From contig KK106984.1 of NCBI GenBank assembly GCA_000611775.1, positions 2,328,580 through 2,392,579 of the forward strand: DNA of 64,000 bases. Reading direction: 5' to 3'. This DNA comes from Umbilicaria muhlenbergii. Lineage: Eukaryota > Ascomycota > Lecanoromycetes > Umbilicariales > Umbilicariaceae. Positions 51,358-63,481 of this stretch are shown piece by piece. The first letter of the stretch is position 1. Every line of letters begins with the position of its first letter. A program made the translations under genes and the position numbers. The notes under the pieces were generated by a model that saw only the letters and a list, made by a program, of their open reading frames with translations, was not told where the DNA came from and searched no databases.

Positions 51358-52390
51358 TGGATATCGTGGTCATGATTGGCGGCGTTTGGCAGAAGGATAT
51401 CGCGAGTTGGTTGGACTTTGGAGTTGGTTGGAGTGATATTAGCGGCGGCGCTGGTCGGACATCTGAGTCGTTACTGCCACTCTGGAGGCTTCTACGCTGC
51501 TTGAGCATGGAATCATGGTATCCCTCGCGTCTCTGGGATTGTCAAACTTGAGAGGCAGAATGAAGAGCTGTATTCTACGCTCTGGAACGGCGACGGATGT
51601 GTCAATTGAGCGTGAGCCATTGCTGATGGTGTTTCAAAGGATGGGCGTTGCTGCAGCCATTGTTCGGGAGCATTGCTGGTAGTTAGATGCATCATAGTCA
51701 TGACCTGCATGCTGGTTGTAACGTCACGGTCAGATCAGTTCTGATGTAGTCACAAATCAAGTGCCGTTGTTGAAACAATCTTCTTCAATGTGGTCACGTG
51801 CATGACATGAACTGACTACAACCACAACCCTTGCAAGCAGATGAACCATCATAACAACGGACAGTCTTCTGATGAGGAGGCCCCTCTCAAGATTCCATTT
51901 GCCATTAGAATTTCGAAGAGGATTAAGTGCGCAGATGCTAGAAATTGAAAGTCAATGAGCTCTAGCCCTACTACACTCTCACCTCCACTGCACGGCCAAT
52001 GTACTGTCCCTTATTATCGTTTCGTCGCTGAGGATCCCCCCTGCTCAGGAGGTGTCACTGGCTATGATGGTTCGCCTGCCGGTCCTTCCTAGACATCACC
52101 TGTTAACAATTCATCACCAATCCCAAACGTGACTTCGATGGCAAGGACGAAGAGACTCTCGACGCCCGAAAAAGGGTTTGAAGAACATAGCAATCAAAAG
52201 GACCGTGACCAGCAAAGTGCAAAACTTCCCTACAGCACTGCATTCGAGCGTCCATGACACATGCACCAATCTAGCAAAGAACTGCTCACTAGATGCATAG
52301 TTGACAGATACGACTTTTCCAGACCTCGCGATGCACATATCTCATATGATATCTCCTAAGCCAAAGAAAAACCCCCACCCCAAATGCAAA
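51358..52390. other. Convergent 3' region before LEU4
   Basis: No gene or repeat supported; only short frames. Confidence 0.4.
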
Positions 52391-54506
52391 TCACACCCCA
52401 TTCGCCTTCGCCTCCAACACAGCGACCGCATCCGGTCCACTCTCCAAACCGCCATTGAGTTTCAACCCCGCCATCTTATCCAACCCATCCGCGCTCGTCT
52501 TGAACTGGATCGGAGTACCGGGTCGACTAGAGACAAACTAATACAACACCAGCACATTAGCCTCGCAGAATCGACACTCCGAAGCCACAACGAGAGGAAC
52601 AAGACTGCACTCACCGACCCGGCCGCCGACAACAACGCGATCAAACTCGCCTGCACCACATCCTCATGAATCCCCACCCCCCAAACCTTCTGCTTCGCCC
52701 CCGCCATCGTAGCCGTACACTCGATATACGTCGCGGCCTTGACATCCTTCCCCTCGCCAATCGCATGTTCCTTGTAATCCGCAACGTCCAAGTCCACGCC
52801 GAGCGTGCGCAGCGCGTTAGCCAGAGAGGAAATGGCTCCGTTGCCGACACCCTTGATGTGCCGCTCGACGCCATCGATGGCGATGACGCCGTCGAACATG
52901 CGTTTCGTGTTCGCCGTGTTCGCCGTGTTCGTGCTGCGGCCGTTGGGCAGCGAGGACGGGGCGGGGCTGAGGGTGCGCTCGGTGGAGATGTTGTAGTCGA
53001 TGAGGGTGAAGCGCGGGTTGGAGTTGATATAGTACGCATCCTCGAACAATTTCTGGATTTCGCGGGGAAGCAATTCGCGGCCGAGGTCATCGGCTTCCCT
53101 TTGGACGATTTTGGAAAACGCGACTTGCAGACCGCGGGGGAGGTCGAGTTCGAGGGATCGTTGGATGACCCATGCGACGCCGCCTTTGCCGCTTTGGGAG
53201 TTGACGCGGATGATGGCTTCGTAGGTGCGGCCGATGTCTTGGGGGTCGAGGGGGAGGTAGGGCATCTCCCATGGGTCTTCGGATGAGGCGCCTGCGGCTT
53301 TTCGCGCTTGGAAGCCCTTTTTGATGGCGTCTTGGTGGGAGCCGCTGAAGGCGCAGACGACGAGTTGGCCGCCGTAAGGGGCACGGGGATGGATGGGGAT
53401 TTTGTTGCTTTGTTCGACAATGTCGATGACAGGGTTGATGTTGGAGAAGTCGATCTTGGGGTGGATGCCTTGAGTATATAGATTTAGAGCGAGGGTGACT
53501 AGGTCGACGTTGCCAGTGCGTTCGCCATTGCCGAATAGAGTCCCTTCGACTCGATCTGCACCGGCCATCTGGGCTAGCTCGGCAGCAGCGACGGCGCAGC
53601 CCCGGTCGTTATGTGGATGTAGAGATACGCAGATCTTTTCCCGCTCCGTTATGTTGCGGCAGAAGTATTCTATTTGGTCGGCGTAGACGTTAGGGGTGGC
53701 CATTTCAACAGTGGCGGGGAGGTTGAAGACTATAGGGTTTTCGACAGTGGGCTCCCAAGCGGCTTTGACGGCTTCACATATCCTAATGACATACTCAGGC
53801 GACGTGTCTGAAAAGGTCTCTGGGGAGAACTCGTAGGCCCATTCCGTGCCCTTCTGACTAGGATCATCCTTCGTTATTGACCGCGCGTATTTCGTACACT
53901 TGACTGCCAACTCTATACCCTCCTCTTGTGTAAAACCGAACACAATTCTTTGGAAACATTCGCTCGTCGCTAGGTATAGATGAAGGAGGCCTTTCTTGGC
54001 GCCTTTGAGCGAATCGACTGTTCGTCGTATAAGGTCCTCCCGACATGGGGATAGAACTTGTAACCATACGTCGTCTGGTACCACCCCCGGTGTCTCCACG
54101 AGGCGTCTTGTGAAATCGAAGTCGGTTTGCGATGCTGACGGGAATGATACTTCAATTTCTTTGTAGCCAAGCTCGACCAGCATCTTGAAGTAACGGAACT
54201 TTTGGTCTCCATCCTGCCATTCATATTCTCAGCGTACAGTACACAAGTACAGTTTGGTCCGTTACCCATCGTTCGAGCATGACCTACCATTGGATCCACC
54301 AAGGACTGATTTCCATCTCGTAGATCTGTGGCCAGCCATCGTGGTGGCTTGTCAATTGTCTTTGAGGGCCATTGCCGATTTGGGAGATCTAAGGGCTTGA
54401 ATTTCCTGTACTTTTTCGAGGGATCTTTGAGCCTGCGTCAGAGTAACTCGTGTCAGCAAGGTGTTACACAATGATTGCAGGAGAGTTGCAGCACTTACAT
54501 AGGCAT
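52391..54506 (-). CDS. LEU4: 2-isopropylmalate synthase
   Basis: Exons 54506-54499, 54432-54288, 54213-52615 and 52537-52391 give 632 aa. The first exon is only 8 nt (ATG CCT AT), joined to give [18 protein letters not shown]; introns use GTAAGT, GTAGGT and GTGAGT. The enzyme condenses acetyl-CoA with 2-oxoisovalerate in the first committed step of leucine synthesis. The catalytic TIM barrel carries [11 protein letters not shown] (general base and metal-binding Asp), [15 protein letters not shown], and [20 protein letters not shown] with the metal-binding His pair; [12 protein letters not shown] follows. The C-terminal region (about 430-632) is the leucine-feedback (LeuA) regulatory domain, including [14 protein letters not shown]. 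No strong mitochondrial presequence is seen on this start, so cytosolic or alternatively initiated forms are possible. A small NTAN-type Asn/Thr/Ala repeat (TNTANTANT) lies in the linker before the regulatory domain. Confidence 0.96.
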
Positions 54507-55448
54507 TGTCTCTTGATGTCTCGTATGGAAAGTGCAGCAGAAACTTGGGCCGCTGCGGTGCGCTGATTGTTCTATGGAGGTGAAGTGGTGCCAGACCAAA
54601 ATATGTCCTAGTTGCGCAGCGTCCCTGGAGGATTGGTTGAATGCCACAGTCACCGTCACCACTTCTGTCCGCTGTCGGCTGTCAGAAAAATAATCAGCTT
54701 CTGCGTCACACTGTGGGGTATGCACGCTAAGGCCAACCTCGGCACCGTACAGCGCGCAGGGCTGAAACTAGTTTCCAAGTGGCAGCCTTCAGCTGGGGCC
54801 CATCTCGGTCCGGCAGCAGCGAGAGCGATATATTAAATCGCGAAGTGATTAATGCACACTCCATGCCTTCTACCATCTCTGCGTTAATCGGTCTTCAAGA
54901 TCTGTCTTGATTCTTGAGTGGTTGAGGCGACCCTCGGCTGAGGACTGCCACTTATTCTGTCAAAACTGACGGTCAACTATCAGACTCCATCAAAGTTCCA
55001 TATACCTGAAGCCATTAACACTACCATAGCCCTCCTGTTCTATGTTGTGCTCTCACCATACGGCTGACAGTTCTTAATGGCCGAGAAGACATCAACCGTC
55101 TGCATGCCTCGAAAATCTGGCATTGAATGAGTCTACTCTGTGGCACCTCATAAAAACATCCAGAGTACAGATCCGTTCTGTATTTACAACAAGGTCCTCG
55201 TTTACCTTTTGCGGGTAAGCACCGACCCGTTATATGCATGTATACCTGTGTACTTGGTGAATCACGTTGCCCACCGAGCCACCTAGACCAACCGAACCCA
55301 TCCAATGCGAAAATCGAAACCTCTATGTAAGACTACCACCTAACTTGACTCAAGGCCCTCAAAGCTTACTCTTCCTGGCTTCAGTCTCATCATCCTGTCT
55401 TAACCTGACCAGACCCTATCGCAAAAGTCAGCCAACGCCACCGCATCA
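54507..55448. other. LEU4 upstream region with a dispersed repeat copy
   Basis: LEU4 promoter region and 3' flank of the thioesterase gene. It holds repeat copy B about 360 bases upstream of the LEU4 ATG. No clear Leu3-type CCGG palindrome is present. Confidence 0.4.
54868..54961 (+). repeat. Dispersed repeat, copy B (94 bp)
   Basis: Second full copy of the repeat at 48803-48896, same orientation, same length. The match begins within TTCTACCATCTCTGCGTTAA and ends within CACTTATTCTGTC. Confidence 0.75.
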
Positions 55449-56706
55449 TTAAGTCCTTCCCTCAAACGTAGTACCCGAGATATGGATGATTCTCACCTCC
55501 TGCACACAACTCGCCACTAACTTCCCCTCGCGACTCCAAATCTTCTGAAAAACCAAGCCCCTCCCATCCCCCGCCCACGGACTCTCCATCTCCGTATACA
55601 ACCACTCATCCGCCCTGAAATCCTTCGGCCGATGGAAGAAAATCGTATGGTCCAAACTAACCATCATGCCGATCTGCGGCCTCGCCTCCCCAGCCCTGTG
55701 CCGGTTCTCTTGCTCTTCCAGCTCGGCGATCTCTTTGAGATGTTTCATGTCGACGGAGACGCCCTTGCTAGGGCCGCGCTTGGGGGCTGCGAAACGCCAG
55801 AGATTGTGGACGCGCGATACGGTACCGATGAAGTAGCTGTCGGACATGTATGCCAGGGCGCTGAGGTGGGCTTGGTGGCCGCCTTTAGGTGAGATGCTTC
55901 CGCGCGCTTTGATCCACTGCCGTGTCTTTTTCTCGTGGGGGTTTCGTGACTCGTCTAGGCCATAGGCACAAGTTAGCGGCGTTCGAGCAGTTCACACGGA
56001 TTGCTTCCAGCGAGGAGCCCGCAGTAGACGTCTCGTACTGGACTCCTTCCCCCCCAATCAAGAGCCAAATACTCACTATTAGTCGTCCCAAGCCTTCTAC
56101 TAACAAACGGTCCATCCCCCTGCTCCCCCTCCTCCTCCAACGGCCTCTCCCCTTCCTCCCTCTCCAACGCCTCCAGCGCACCATCCGGCAAAACCGATTC
56201 ATGGCTAACCGTCTTCTCCCCCCCACTCCCCTCCCTCACAAAACTCGCCGTTGTAGTAAAGATACACTTGCCCCTCTGCCTTGCCTGGACGGTGCGGGTT
56301 GCGAAGCTCTTCCCCTCCCGCACGCGCTCCACGTGGTAGAGGATGGGAATGGTGGCGTCGCCGGCGAGGACGAAGTAGCAGTGCATGCTATGGATGACAA
56401 AGTCGCTCGGTATGGTTTGTTGGGCGGCGGCGAGGGTTTGGGCGATCACGGCGCCGCCGTATATGCCCCGCGCTCCTGGTGGGTGCCATAGAGGTCGGGT
56501 GTTGGTGAAGATGTCCTGGGAGGGGAGCGGCGGTCAGCTAGAAGGTTCGATTGAGGAAAGCGAGTTTGTAAAGGATCGATTATATGAGGGAAGCTTGGAA
56601 AGCTTACGGGGCCAATGTCTACGAGAGTTGTGAGGTCGAGGACATTCTCAATTGGGGACTTGCTTGGATCGACTGGTGGAGGCTTGACGAGGGTGGTTCG
56701 AGACAT
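55449..56706 (-). CDS. Acyl-CoA thioesterase (TesB/peroxisomal type)
   Basis: Exons 56706-56608, 56515-56077 and 55954-55449 give 347 aa. Donors GTAAGC and GTGAGT; the second intron has GCTAAC near its CCTAG acceptor and joins RRLGTTN to NESRNPHEKKTRQWIKARG. The enzyme hydrolyses fatty acyl-CoA to free fatty acid and CoA. Double hot-dog fold features: the first domain has RGIYGGAVIAQTLAAAQQT and FVIHSMHCYFVLAGDA, the second has ALAYMSDSYFIGTVSR and GMMVSLDHTIFFHRP with the catalytic Asp at about 280, then RADEWLYTE. The C-terminus ends FEGRT, not a canonical SKL-type peroxisomal signal, so peroxisomal location is not shown by the sequence. A Glu-rich loop (EREEGERPLEEEGEQGDG) sits between the domains. 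Confidence 0.93.
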
Positions 56707-57139
56707 GATGGCGATTGAGAGGGAAATTAAACTGGCAGTGGCTCTGTAGGTGCAAACGGACCACCCAGCAGAGAGCTATATGTACAGATATTGACGGAGG
56801 TAGAACAGTTAACCCATGTTTACGATAAAACAGTATTGAGGGTTCTGGGATAACAGAGTTGCCGAGGTATGTCGGCTTTAAGAGGCGAGGAGGCCTCCAG
56901 GCATCAGCCCTGACAACCCCCTTCCGGAGCCACGTCCGAGAGAGCATCTTTGCCATGGCCTCACAGCTATCTTGTAAACCGCGGCTCAAATATGGAGTCT
57001 AGACATATTCTTAGCCTTTTGAAAAAAATATAAGCTACTAAACCCTGCAAATGCCGCTATTAGAGGATGTCCAAGCTACTCCGCTATATAGAATAAGTCC
57101 GGTGCTGAGGAACTCCCAAACAGACCAGCCATGGCATCA
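56707..57139. other. Thioesterase upstream region and 3' flank of the membrane protein gene
   Basis: No gene or repeat seen. Confidence 0.4.
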
Positions 57140-58359
57140 TTATATCATATTAACCTGAGGCCATCCATCTGTTTGAACTTTTTGAATCCGCTGGACGATC
57201 TGCACCCCCCGGATGTCACATTCTGGTTGGATGCTTCCCCGCCGATCGTCCAGCTCGATCTCCCGCCTTCTTGACTCTCTACTCGCCGACCTCTCATCGC
57301 CTCTGATTGTATCACTTGGGGGTGATGGAGAGACACTCAAACTTCTAAGATATGCTTCTCTTTCCAGAGGGTGTACTTCGCTTAAACGAACTTCACCCTC
57401 AACTTGTACTTCCGTCGGAGGCCTCGTAGTCAGTATGACCGGGGGTCTTGCTGTCGCTCTTCCTCTGCTCCTCGTATCAGGTGCGGGAAACATGGTTTGG
57501 GTGGACACCTGTATTGCCTCCACTGGCCGTTCCGCTGGTGACGTCGACCGGGTGTTCAAGCTACGTCCCTCGTATGTGTTTTGCGGCACTGGCAGGTACA
57601 TGGTCTCGTGCCGGTCGGTTTCATTCTTGATATGCTCTGGCAGATCGATGTGGAATGTACTTTGCAGTGGGCCCGCTCGGTCGGCTCCCTTCTGCGACAG
57701 CAACCGCATCCACTGGGTTTTTTGACGCTCCTCTTCGCCCAGTAGGTTCGAGGAATCAGACTCGCGTCGGCGGCAGGTTATGTCTCGCTCGCGGATCCTT
57801 CCAATTCTACGGAAAGCGAGGAGAGCGAGAATGGTGTAGATTGTCAAGGAGACGATGGAGAGCGTAAGGCAGGATATTGAAGATGTGGACCACAGAGGGT
57901 CTCTAGGCCGAATAGAGATGGTATAGATTGTGTTCACAAGGCCGAGAACGCAGGAGCCAATGCATGGGCTAACAGCACAAGGATTAATGGTGGTCTTGGA
58001 AGCAGGCGTCGGGAAGTCTTACATGAAGAGCACATCGAGCTGGAAGAGCAAACTTGTGCAAAGAAACGAAAGAGCAATCGACAGAGAATAGCCAAGGGCC
58101 AGGAAAACGACTGCGATAGCGCTTACACTAGCTGGGCTTATTCGAAGATCGGTCTCACTGCCAAAGGCACCGGAGAAGACGATGAATCTGACTCCATATC
58201 AGTACAGGATCCAACAAGGCCGAAGATTCTGCCTTACCCTGTGAGGATCATGACAGTAGATAGCGTAGCCAAGGTCCTCCAGTACCATTTCGTATGATCT
58301 CTTTCCACATACAGGTCTATCATCGTCGTCCTCGGCCGCCATTTCGGTTGTGAAGACAT
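57140..58359 (-). CDS. Four-TM membrane protein of unknown function
   Basis: Exons 58359-58238, 58187-58023 and 57968-57140 give 371 aa; donors GTAAGG and GTAAGA. Exon 1 encodes MSSQPKWRPRTTMIDLYVER, then four hydrophobic helices: LATLSTVMILTGFIVF (about 29-48), AIAVVFLALGYSLSIALSFL (about 65-87), IGSCVLGLVNTIYTIS (about 98-118) and SCLTLSIVSLTIYTILALLA (about 128-148). The C-terminal 220 residues are a soluble, Arg/Ser/Glu-rich tail with RRESDSSNLLGEEERQKT and LHPLERE-type segments. Ascomycetes have a family of such short four-TM proteins with a long disordered tail; I know no function. Start is the first ATG that keeps the WRPRTTMIDLYVERD lead-in in frame. Confidence 0.8.
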
Positions 58360-59765
58360 GGGTCGCAGTCTATGTCAAAGACTAGTGATACTGTCTAACA
58401 GCTGATGAAAGACTCTCGGACAGCGAAGATCAGAGTATAGAATGCCAAGGAGGAACAAATCAGTAAAGGTAAGAGTAGCTGGGCATAGAGTAAAGATCAA
58501 AGACCCATGCGTGCAAGCACCGCCCGCACGGCAACGAGAGAAGGCTAAGGTACGAAGTACAAGCCTCTTGAACTCGCAGCCTGATCGTGCTGTTGGTGAT
58601 GTATGAAGTTGCGCAGAAGAAACAACGATCTAAGATGAAGGTGAAGCTGTGCCTCGCCAGTGGGACTTATGATCTGGGCCGTGGCACGACTCATTGCTCG
58701 GTGAGCATGGTCAGCACGATGGCGCTTCTAGTTGGACGAGCCGTCGAGCTGAGCTCAGCTTCGCGGGACCTCGTGCTGCAGGCATCTTGCCCCGCCGGTG
58801 CGCCTATGAGATCCTGGTGCAACGTCAACGGGCACTCGGCCACACCCACGGGCACCACCGAACCCTTGAACGGCTTAGCTGCGTGGCTTTGCAAGCCCGC
58901 CCGCCGGGCACTGCACGCCGTCTGCCGCAAGAATGGAAAAATAGCTACATGTACATGGCAGCGAGAGCACTCCGGGCATTGCGAGCATTACCTGCATTAA
59001 TGGGTATACCGTTGCTGTTTTGTTTCTCTGGCGATTCTGACGGAGACCCCCTCTGAAACCACACGCATGGCAAGGATTCGTTTTGGATGCTATATGCATG
59101 CTCGACATGCACGGCATGCTGCCTTCCAGAGCTCTGTAGCCGAGTAAGAAGCGAGACTGGGGAGACGTATTTGACATCCATTCTGTACCTCCGCTAAAGG
59201 ATGCAGAGGCTTCTCTATTGGGTCGTGATAGAATATAGTCAACAGTTTCCCGGCTTGCCAAATTGTAAGGGGCCTTGGCCGTTGCCGCGTTATTCGTGAC
59301 CAAAATCATCAATTAGGCGTACGTTGCCATGAGATCATTCAAATAGTCGTGTGCTCCATGAGCCGAGCACTGCTGTGTTATCTTCCATCGGCGGATGTTA
59401 ACTTGAACGTCCCTAGCCGAAGATTCTCATGCACGGATATTCAAGACTTTACAAAATGACTTTGTAAAGTAGTGGAGATATTAGTATTACATTATGGGTG
59501 TCTAATTCCCAAGTGCAGTGGAGGCCTCGAAGCACTAGCTACTCAGTAGTGGCTTACGCCAAACGGCTGGCCACGGGTATCCGCCAAACAACCAAGAAGT
59601 GCAAGACCAGGGTGCCGGCGATGACAACTGGACAAATATGCCCACCACCCAAGACATTCACAGTGTGCTGCTCATAAAAGGGCAGCAAGGATCATGTGAC
59701 AGCTAGCAATAGCTAGCCCCGCAATCAATGCCCCGATTGCTTATCCATCGTCATGAAGCTCAAGC
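58360..59765. other. Intergenic: upstream of the membrane protein gene
   Basis: No gene supported. Overlapping frames on both strands at 58587-59312 have no family features. Confidence 0.4.
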
Positions 59766-60979
59766 TTACACGTGACCTAGTGCGGCGAGCTTCTGCAACA
59801 GGGTAGAACTAGTGGCAAGTATATCGGTCGAGCGACCCGGAGGGCAGAAAATGACCTCAAAGCCACCACCAGCTGGAAGGATGAAGGTCGAGGTTTGGTC
59901 GTCAAATGCTGGTGAAGGTAAGCATACTGGATGGGCTAGGTTATATGTAGCCAGAAACTTACCAAAACTGTATGCATCGGGGCAGACTTTCTTAGCCATC
60001 TGACTATACGTGCTTGGCTTGCAAGTAGACGGACTGTTGTATGGCTCAGTGCAACAATCACGTGGACGGTTGTACTTCGCACAGGCTGAATAGCACGGAT
60101 TGAATGCAGGCCTCTCAAGGGTGCCATCCGGATAAGGGTATATCCCATCTGTCGATGACTTTGCCGGCGACTGTTGCAAATCCCAGGGACACCATGTCCT
60201 GACGAAGTCGAGGCTCACGGACTGTTCCAGAGGGAGAGGATAGGAGGCATTGCTTCCCAGGTATTCGTCCAATGTGGAGCCTTTCTCTGCCAGTTGCGCA
60301 GCAGTACCGATACAAACAGGATTTGTAAGGTTTGGAGGAATCTGCATGAGGGAGGAGATGCCGGACTCATTGTTCAGAGAGACAATGGCCATGGGCAGGT
60401 TGTAACCATCGACAAGGGAGATGTCGAAGTAGGTCTGACCCCCAGCCGAGAGGGTGAATTCAGCTAGGGTCACAGGGGTGTTGCCCTGACTGAGCGTCAG
60501 CAAATCTACCGTGTCAATTTATATTTTGATTCGCAACATACAGTCACCTCACAGTCCAAGATGCCATTACAGTCACCGGTTTGGCATGATTGTCCACCAC
60601 CGTTGAGACCGCCATTGGTGCTCGGTCCAGTGCCTTGCGCATTGAAGGTGCAGTTCGTCCGTCCCCATACCCGACCTTGCCAGGTACCGCTCACTGTCAG
60701 GTCCTTACTCTCGCCAGGACTGAGCTCAAATCCCTGTGTACTCGGTCCAATTCCGGCTTGAGTGCCGATACCAGGGTAGATAACCTCGGGGCATTGGTTC
60801 GTGATTCTCAAAGGCACTGTCTCAGACCGTAGAGTAACGTTTCGATCCGGGATGAACTTCATGTGATGTATGGCTTCGACCCCAGGTAGGCTGCATAGAA
60901 GAGAAAGTGAAGCCAGTAGTTTGAAAGAGGGCCTAATAATGCGCGAATGTTGCAACGGAACCGGCCGACGTGTCGCCAT
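59766..60979 (-). CDS. Thaumatin-like secreted protein
   Basis: Exons 60979-60542, 60485-59963 and 59908-59766 give 367 aa. Donors GTATGT and GTAAGT; splicing restores DCEVT-GNTPVTLAEFTL and DAYSF-AFDDQTSTF, both characteristic thaumatin-family joins. The N-terminus (about residues 1-36, FKLLASLSLLCSLPGVEA) is a signal peptide with a basic lead. The mature part is Cys-rich (RTNCTF, QTGDCNGILDC, TWCPWDLQ, NPCYSACAKYNRPRDCCT, YSQMAKKVCPDAYS) and has several N-glycosylation sequons. Thaumatin-like proteins are extracellular; fungal members include beta-glucan-binding and endo-beta-1,3-glucanase-like proteins acting in wall remodelling. The thaumatin REDDD acidic-cleft residues cannot be assigned by eye. 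The next upstream ATG (at 61126) would add a long non-signal extension and is not favoured. Confidence 0.9.
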
Positions 60980-62312
60980 AATCAATGCGAGAGCCCAAAC
61001 GCCCTTGAATCTCTTGTAGTATAGGTTTAAGGTAAAGGAGACGATGGAGTCCGCGAACAACTGAAAAAGTCGAGCGTAACGAGAGACTCTGGTCGCCGTG
61101 GGGTCACACAACAAAGAATCCAACAAAATTAAAAGGACAAGTAAGCCGTAGCTACTTTATCAATTCAATGACTGAAGAAATTCGACGACCAGCGTCATCT
61201 TCCGCAGTGTGCCGACAAAAAGAGTTATGAGAAAGGAGAGTGATGTCAAAGGACTTTACCTCAACTTGGCACGGCCAACTTGGAGACGCTCTGATAAAGG
61301 CGTAGAAGGACTAAGAATCGTAAGGATGAGGACGTGCAAAAGCCCCGACTGTGGATGAAAAATTTGGATGGTGATCGAGAGTTCGGCGCGCTCGGAGCGG
61401 GCACGACAGGAACGACCAGCGCTTTACTTCCCACGTTGTACTCGATAACCAAAGAAGCAGGAGAACAGGAGAGACTGCAGAATTTCCCCGCCACTCACCA
61501 CTCATACCAAATACCTCAGGTGGAACCGCCTAAGTTTAACTATCATATTTCCCTGCTTTGATGTGTGCGTGCCTTACATAATGCGCTGTTTGCAACGCCA
61601 ACTTGTCGTTTTTTGACTTAGTACAGCAATCGTCATCAGCTCAGACCTTATGAACCGTTGAGAGAGAACGCCGGCTCGACTTCAACCGTCAGCAACATCC
61701 ACTTATCTCCACCGTTTCCACAGGTATCGATGCCTTACGCAAAACCTCCACGACGGAATGCTCCAAGCCCAGGCTTCACCTCAGATCTCACAGTGTCAGG
61801 CATACTTTAGTTATTTTCCTGGACGCCTGAGAAGCCAATCTTGGCATCTCACCTGCAAGTCAATGCACTCCAAGTGGTATTCGAGGTCGAGACTTCCCGA
61901 CAACCAACACGCTGCATGGTCAGCAGTTTCTACAGCCAGCTCAGCTCGGAACGCGTTTCGTTGCATACTGCTCTTACAAGAGCTGAAAGAGGCGGCGCAG
62001 TAGAACAGCAGGAATCGCTAGAAAAGTATATGTGTATTCTGAATTGTACCAACAGAGACTGACAACATTCTCTTACTTTTTGATACTGCCAGTGTGTAGC
62101 TCTGAGGTAGACAAGTGTCCGCTGGAAGCTAATAAGCGATCCAAACTACTCCGATAGAGGTAGCTAAATATAGATTCTGCATTCAACGCGCTCCGTCACA
62201 TAGCATCATGGCATGTCGTGCCAGACCCCATTACCTACGCTGAGACGTCTTGCCTGGGTCAACGAACTATACATATTATAAGCATGGTACTCTGGAGAAT
62301 TCCAGAAAGCCT
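60980..62312. other. Intergenic: upstream of the thaumatin-like gene
   Basis: No gene, repeat or clear promoter element identified; several short frames overlap. Confidence 0.4.
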
Positions 62313-63481
62313 TCAGACATGTGCATCACAAAAATCCAGAACACATTTGCCCCACCGGTCTCTTCCTTTGTACGTGGCTATCTCGGCTGGCCAGCTTCTT
62401 ATTTCTGTTGCAAGTTCTAGGAGATCCTTCGCGTTCAACTCGGTTAACTTCTGAAGATTTGTTTTCACTGCGAACAGCACGGCCCTAGATTTGGGCAGCC
62501 TCCGGAACGTCTGGCGTTCCCTGCGGATCACCACGTTCCGCGGATGACCCGGTTTCTTCTGCTTAGGCGGAGCTTCCAGCTGACAAAGTATATCTGATAT
62601 GCTTTCGTCTGGGTCGATAACTTGGACGAAGAGAGTCAAGCGTTCCAGTGGACGTTCAAGAGACATGTTAGCGAATAGGCTTATTCCAATTAGCATTGAG
62701 CGATCCACGGTTACGGAATATCAGACTGATCGGCTCACCGTTCTGTCATCCTGCCTACCATCTTCTGCCACGTTGGCACCTCACAATGAAGTTGGGAGAG
62801 AGACCAGCCTATTCGATCTCGAACTGACCAACCGACTGGGAAAAGCGTCGCACTGGCGATGCTACTTACTTTAGTTGTCCGGTCGCTATATTGGAATTGA
62901 GGTGCTGGAAAGACTCACAGATAGTGCTCTCCGTTATGCCAATCCTTGCTCAAGATGTTCAGATCCTCCATAGCCAATCTCGCAGCAACTTCCAGCGGCT
63001 GTAAGGCGTTGAACGGTGGCCTTATGTAGAATATCTCTCCAGTCTCCACGACATGAACACGATCGCATCCAGCCGGGGAACTTGATTGTTGGAAAGTAGC
63101 AGGGAACTTCTCGGTCAGATACTTGACGACAACTTCCAACGCTTCGATGCAAGCCTCTGAGGATCCCGGAAGACACTGGAGGACTTTGTCCTTCTGTTTG
63201 GCGAGGAGTTCGGATCTGATCCTGTGTTCGAGGTTGAAATTCTCATCAACTCTTAGCCAGTCCTCCTGGTCAAGCTTTCTGATACCCTTGGCCATGTTGT
63301 ACTTTCTTCCCCCTATCCCGCCATCCTTACTCTTCTGATGGCTGTTATCATAACTCCTCGTTCTGGCTGCTTCATCCTTTATCCCGGCACGCCGGATACT
63401 CACACTCCATGCAAGGACGACGAGCAATAGAATCCACCATAAGAGATGGTCAGAAAGAGCCTTGAGAACGTTTGATGCCAT
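62313..63481 (-). CDS. DUF3445 (heme-dependent N-demethylase-like) membrane-anchored protein
   Basis: Exons 63481-62919, 62861-62739 and 62679-62313 give 350 aa. The small middle exon (41 codons) carries the family centre ASATLFPVGWSVRDRIGWSL and joins NGEHYL to it and WQKMVGRMTER to LFANMSLERPLERLTLFVQV. An N-terminal membrane helix (about residues 13-30, LLWWILLLVVLAWSV) is followed by EDWLRVDENFNLEHRIRSEL, LPGSSEACIEALEVVVKYL, GEIFYIRPP, PLEVAARLAMEDLNIL and, near 283, ERQTFRRLPKSRAVLFAVKT. This order matches DUF3445; bacterial relatives are heme-dependent oxidative N-demethylases. Fungal members are often mis-named mannosyltransferase. Function is unproven. A longer start at 63607 adds 42 residues; the ATG at 63481 has the better context and directly precedes the helix. 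Confidence 0.82.

Noticed and set aside
52641-53420. 259-codon minus-strand frame inside LEU4
   Set aside because: Another frame of the LEU4 coding sequence; the LEU4 frame carries the catalytic motifs.
56046-56076. 31-nt intron in the thioesterase gene followed by a coding segment to 55956
   Set aside because: Too short for a fungal intron. One 122-nt intron from the same donor to the CCTAG acceptor gives the family sequence in frame.
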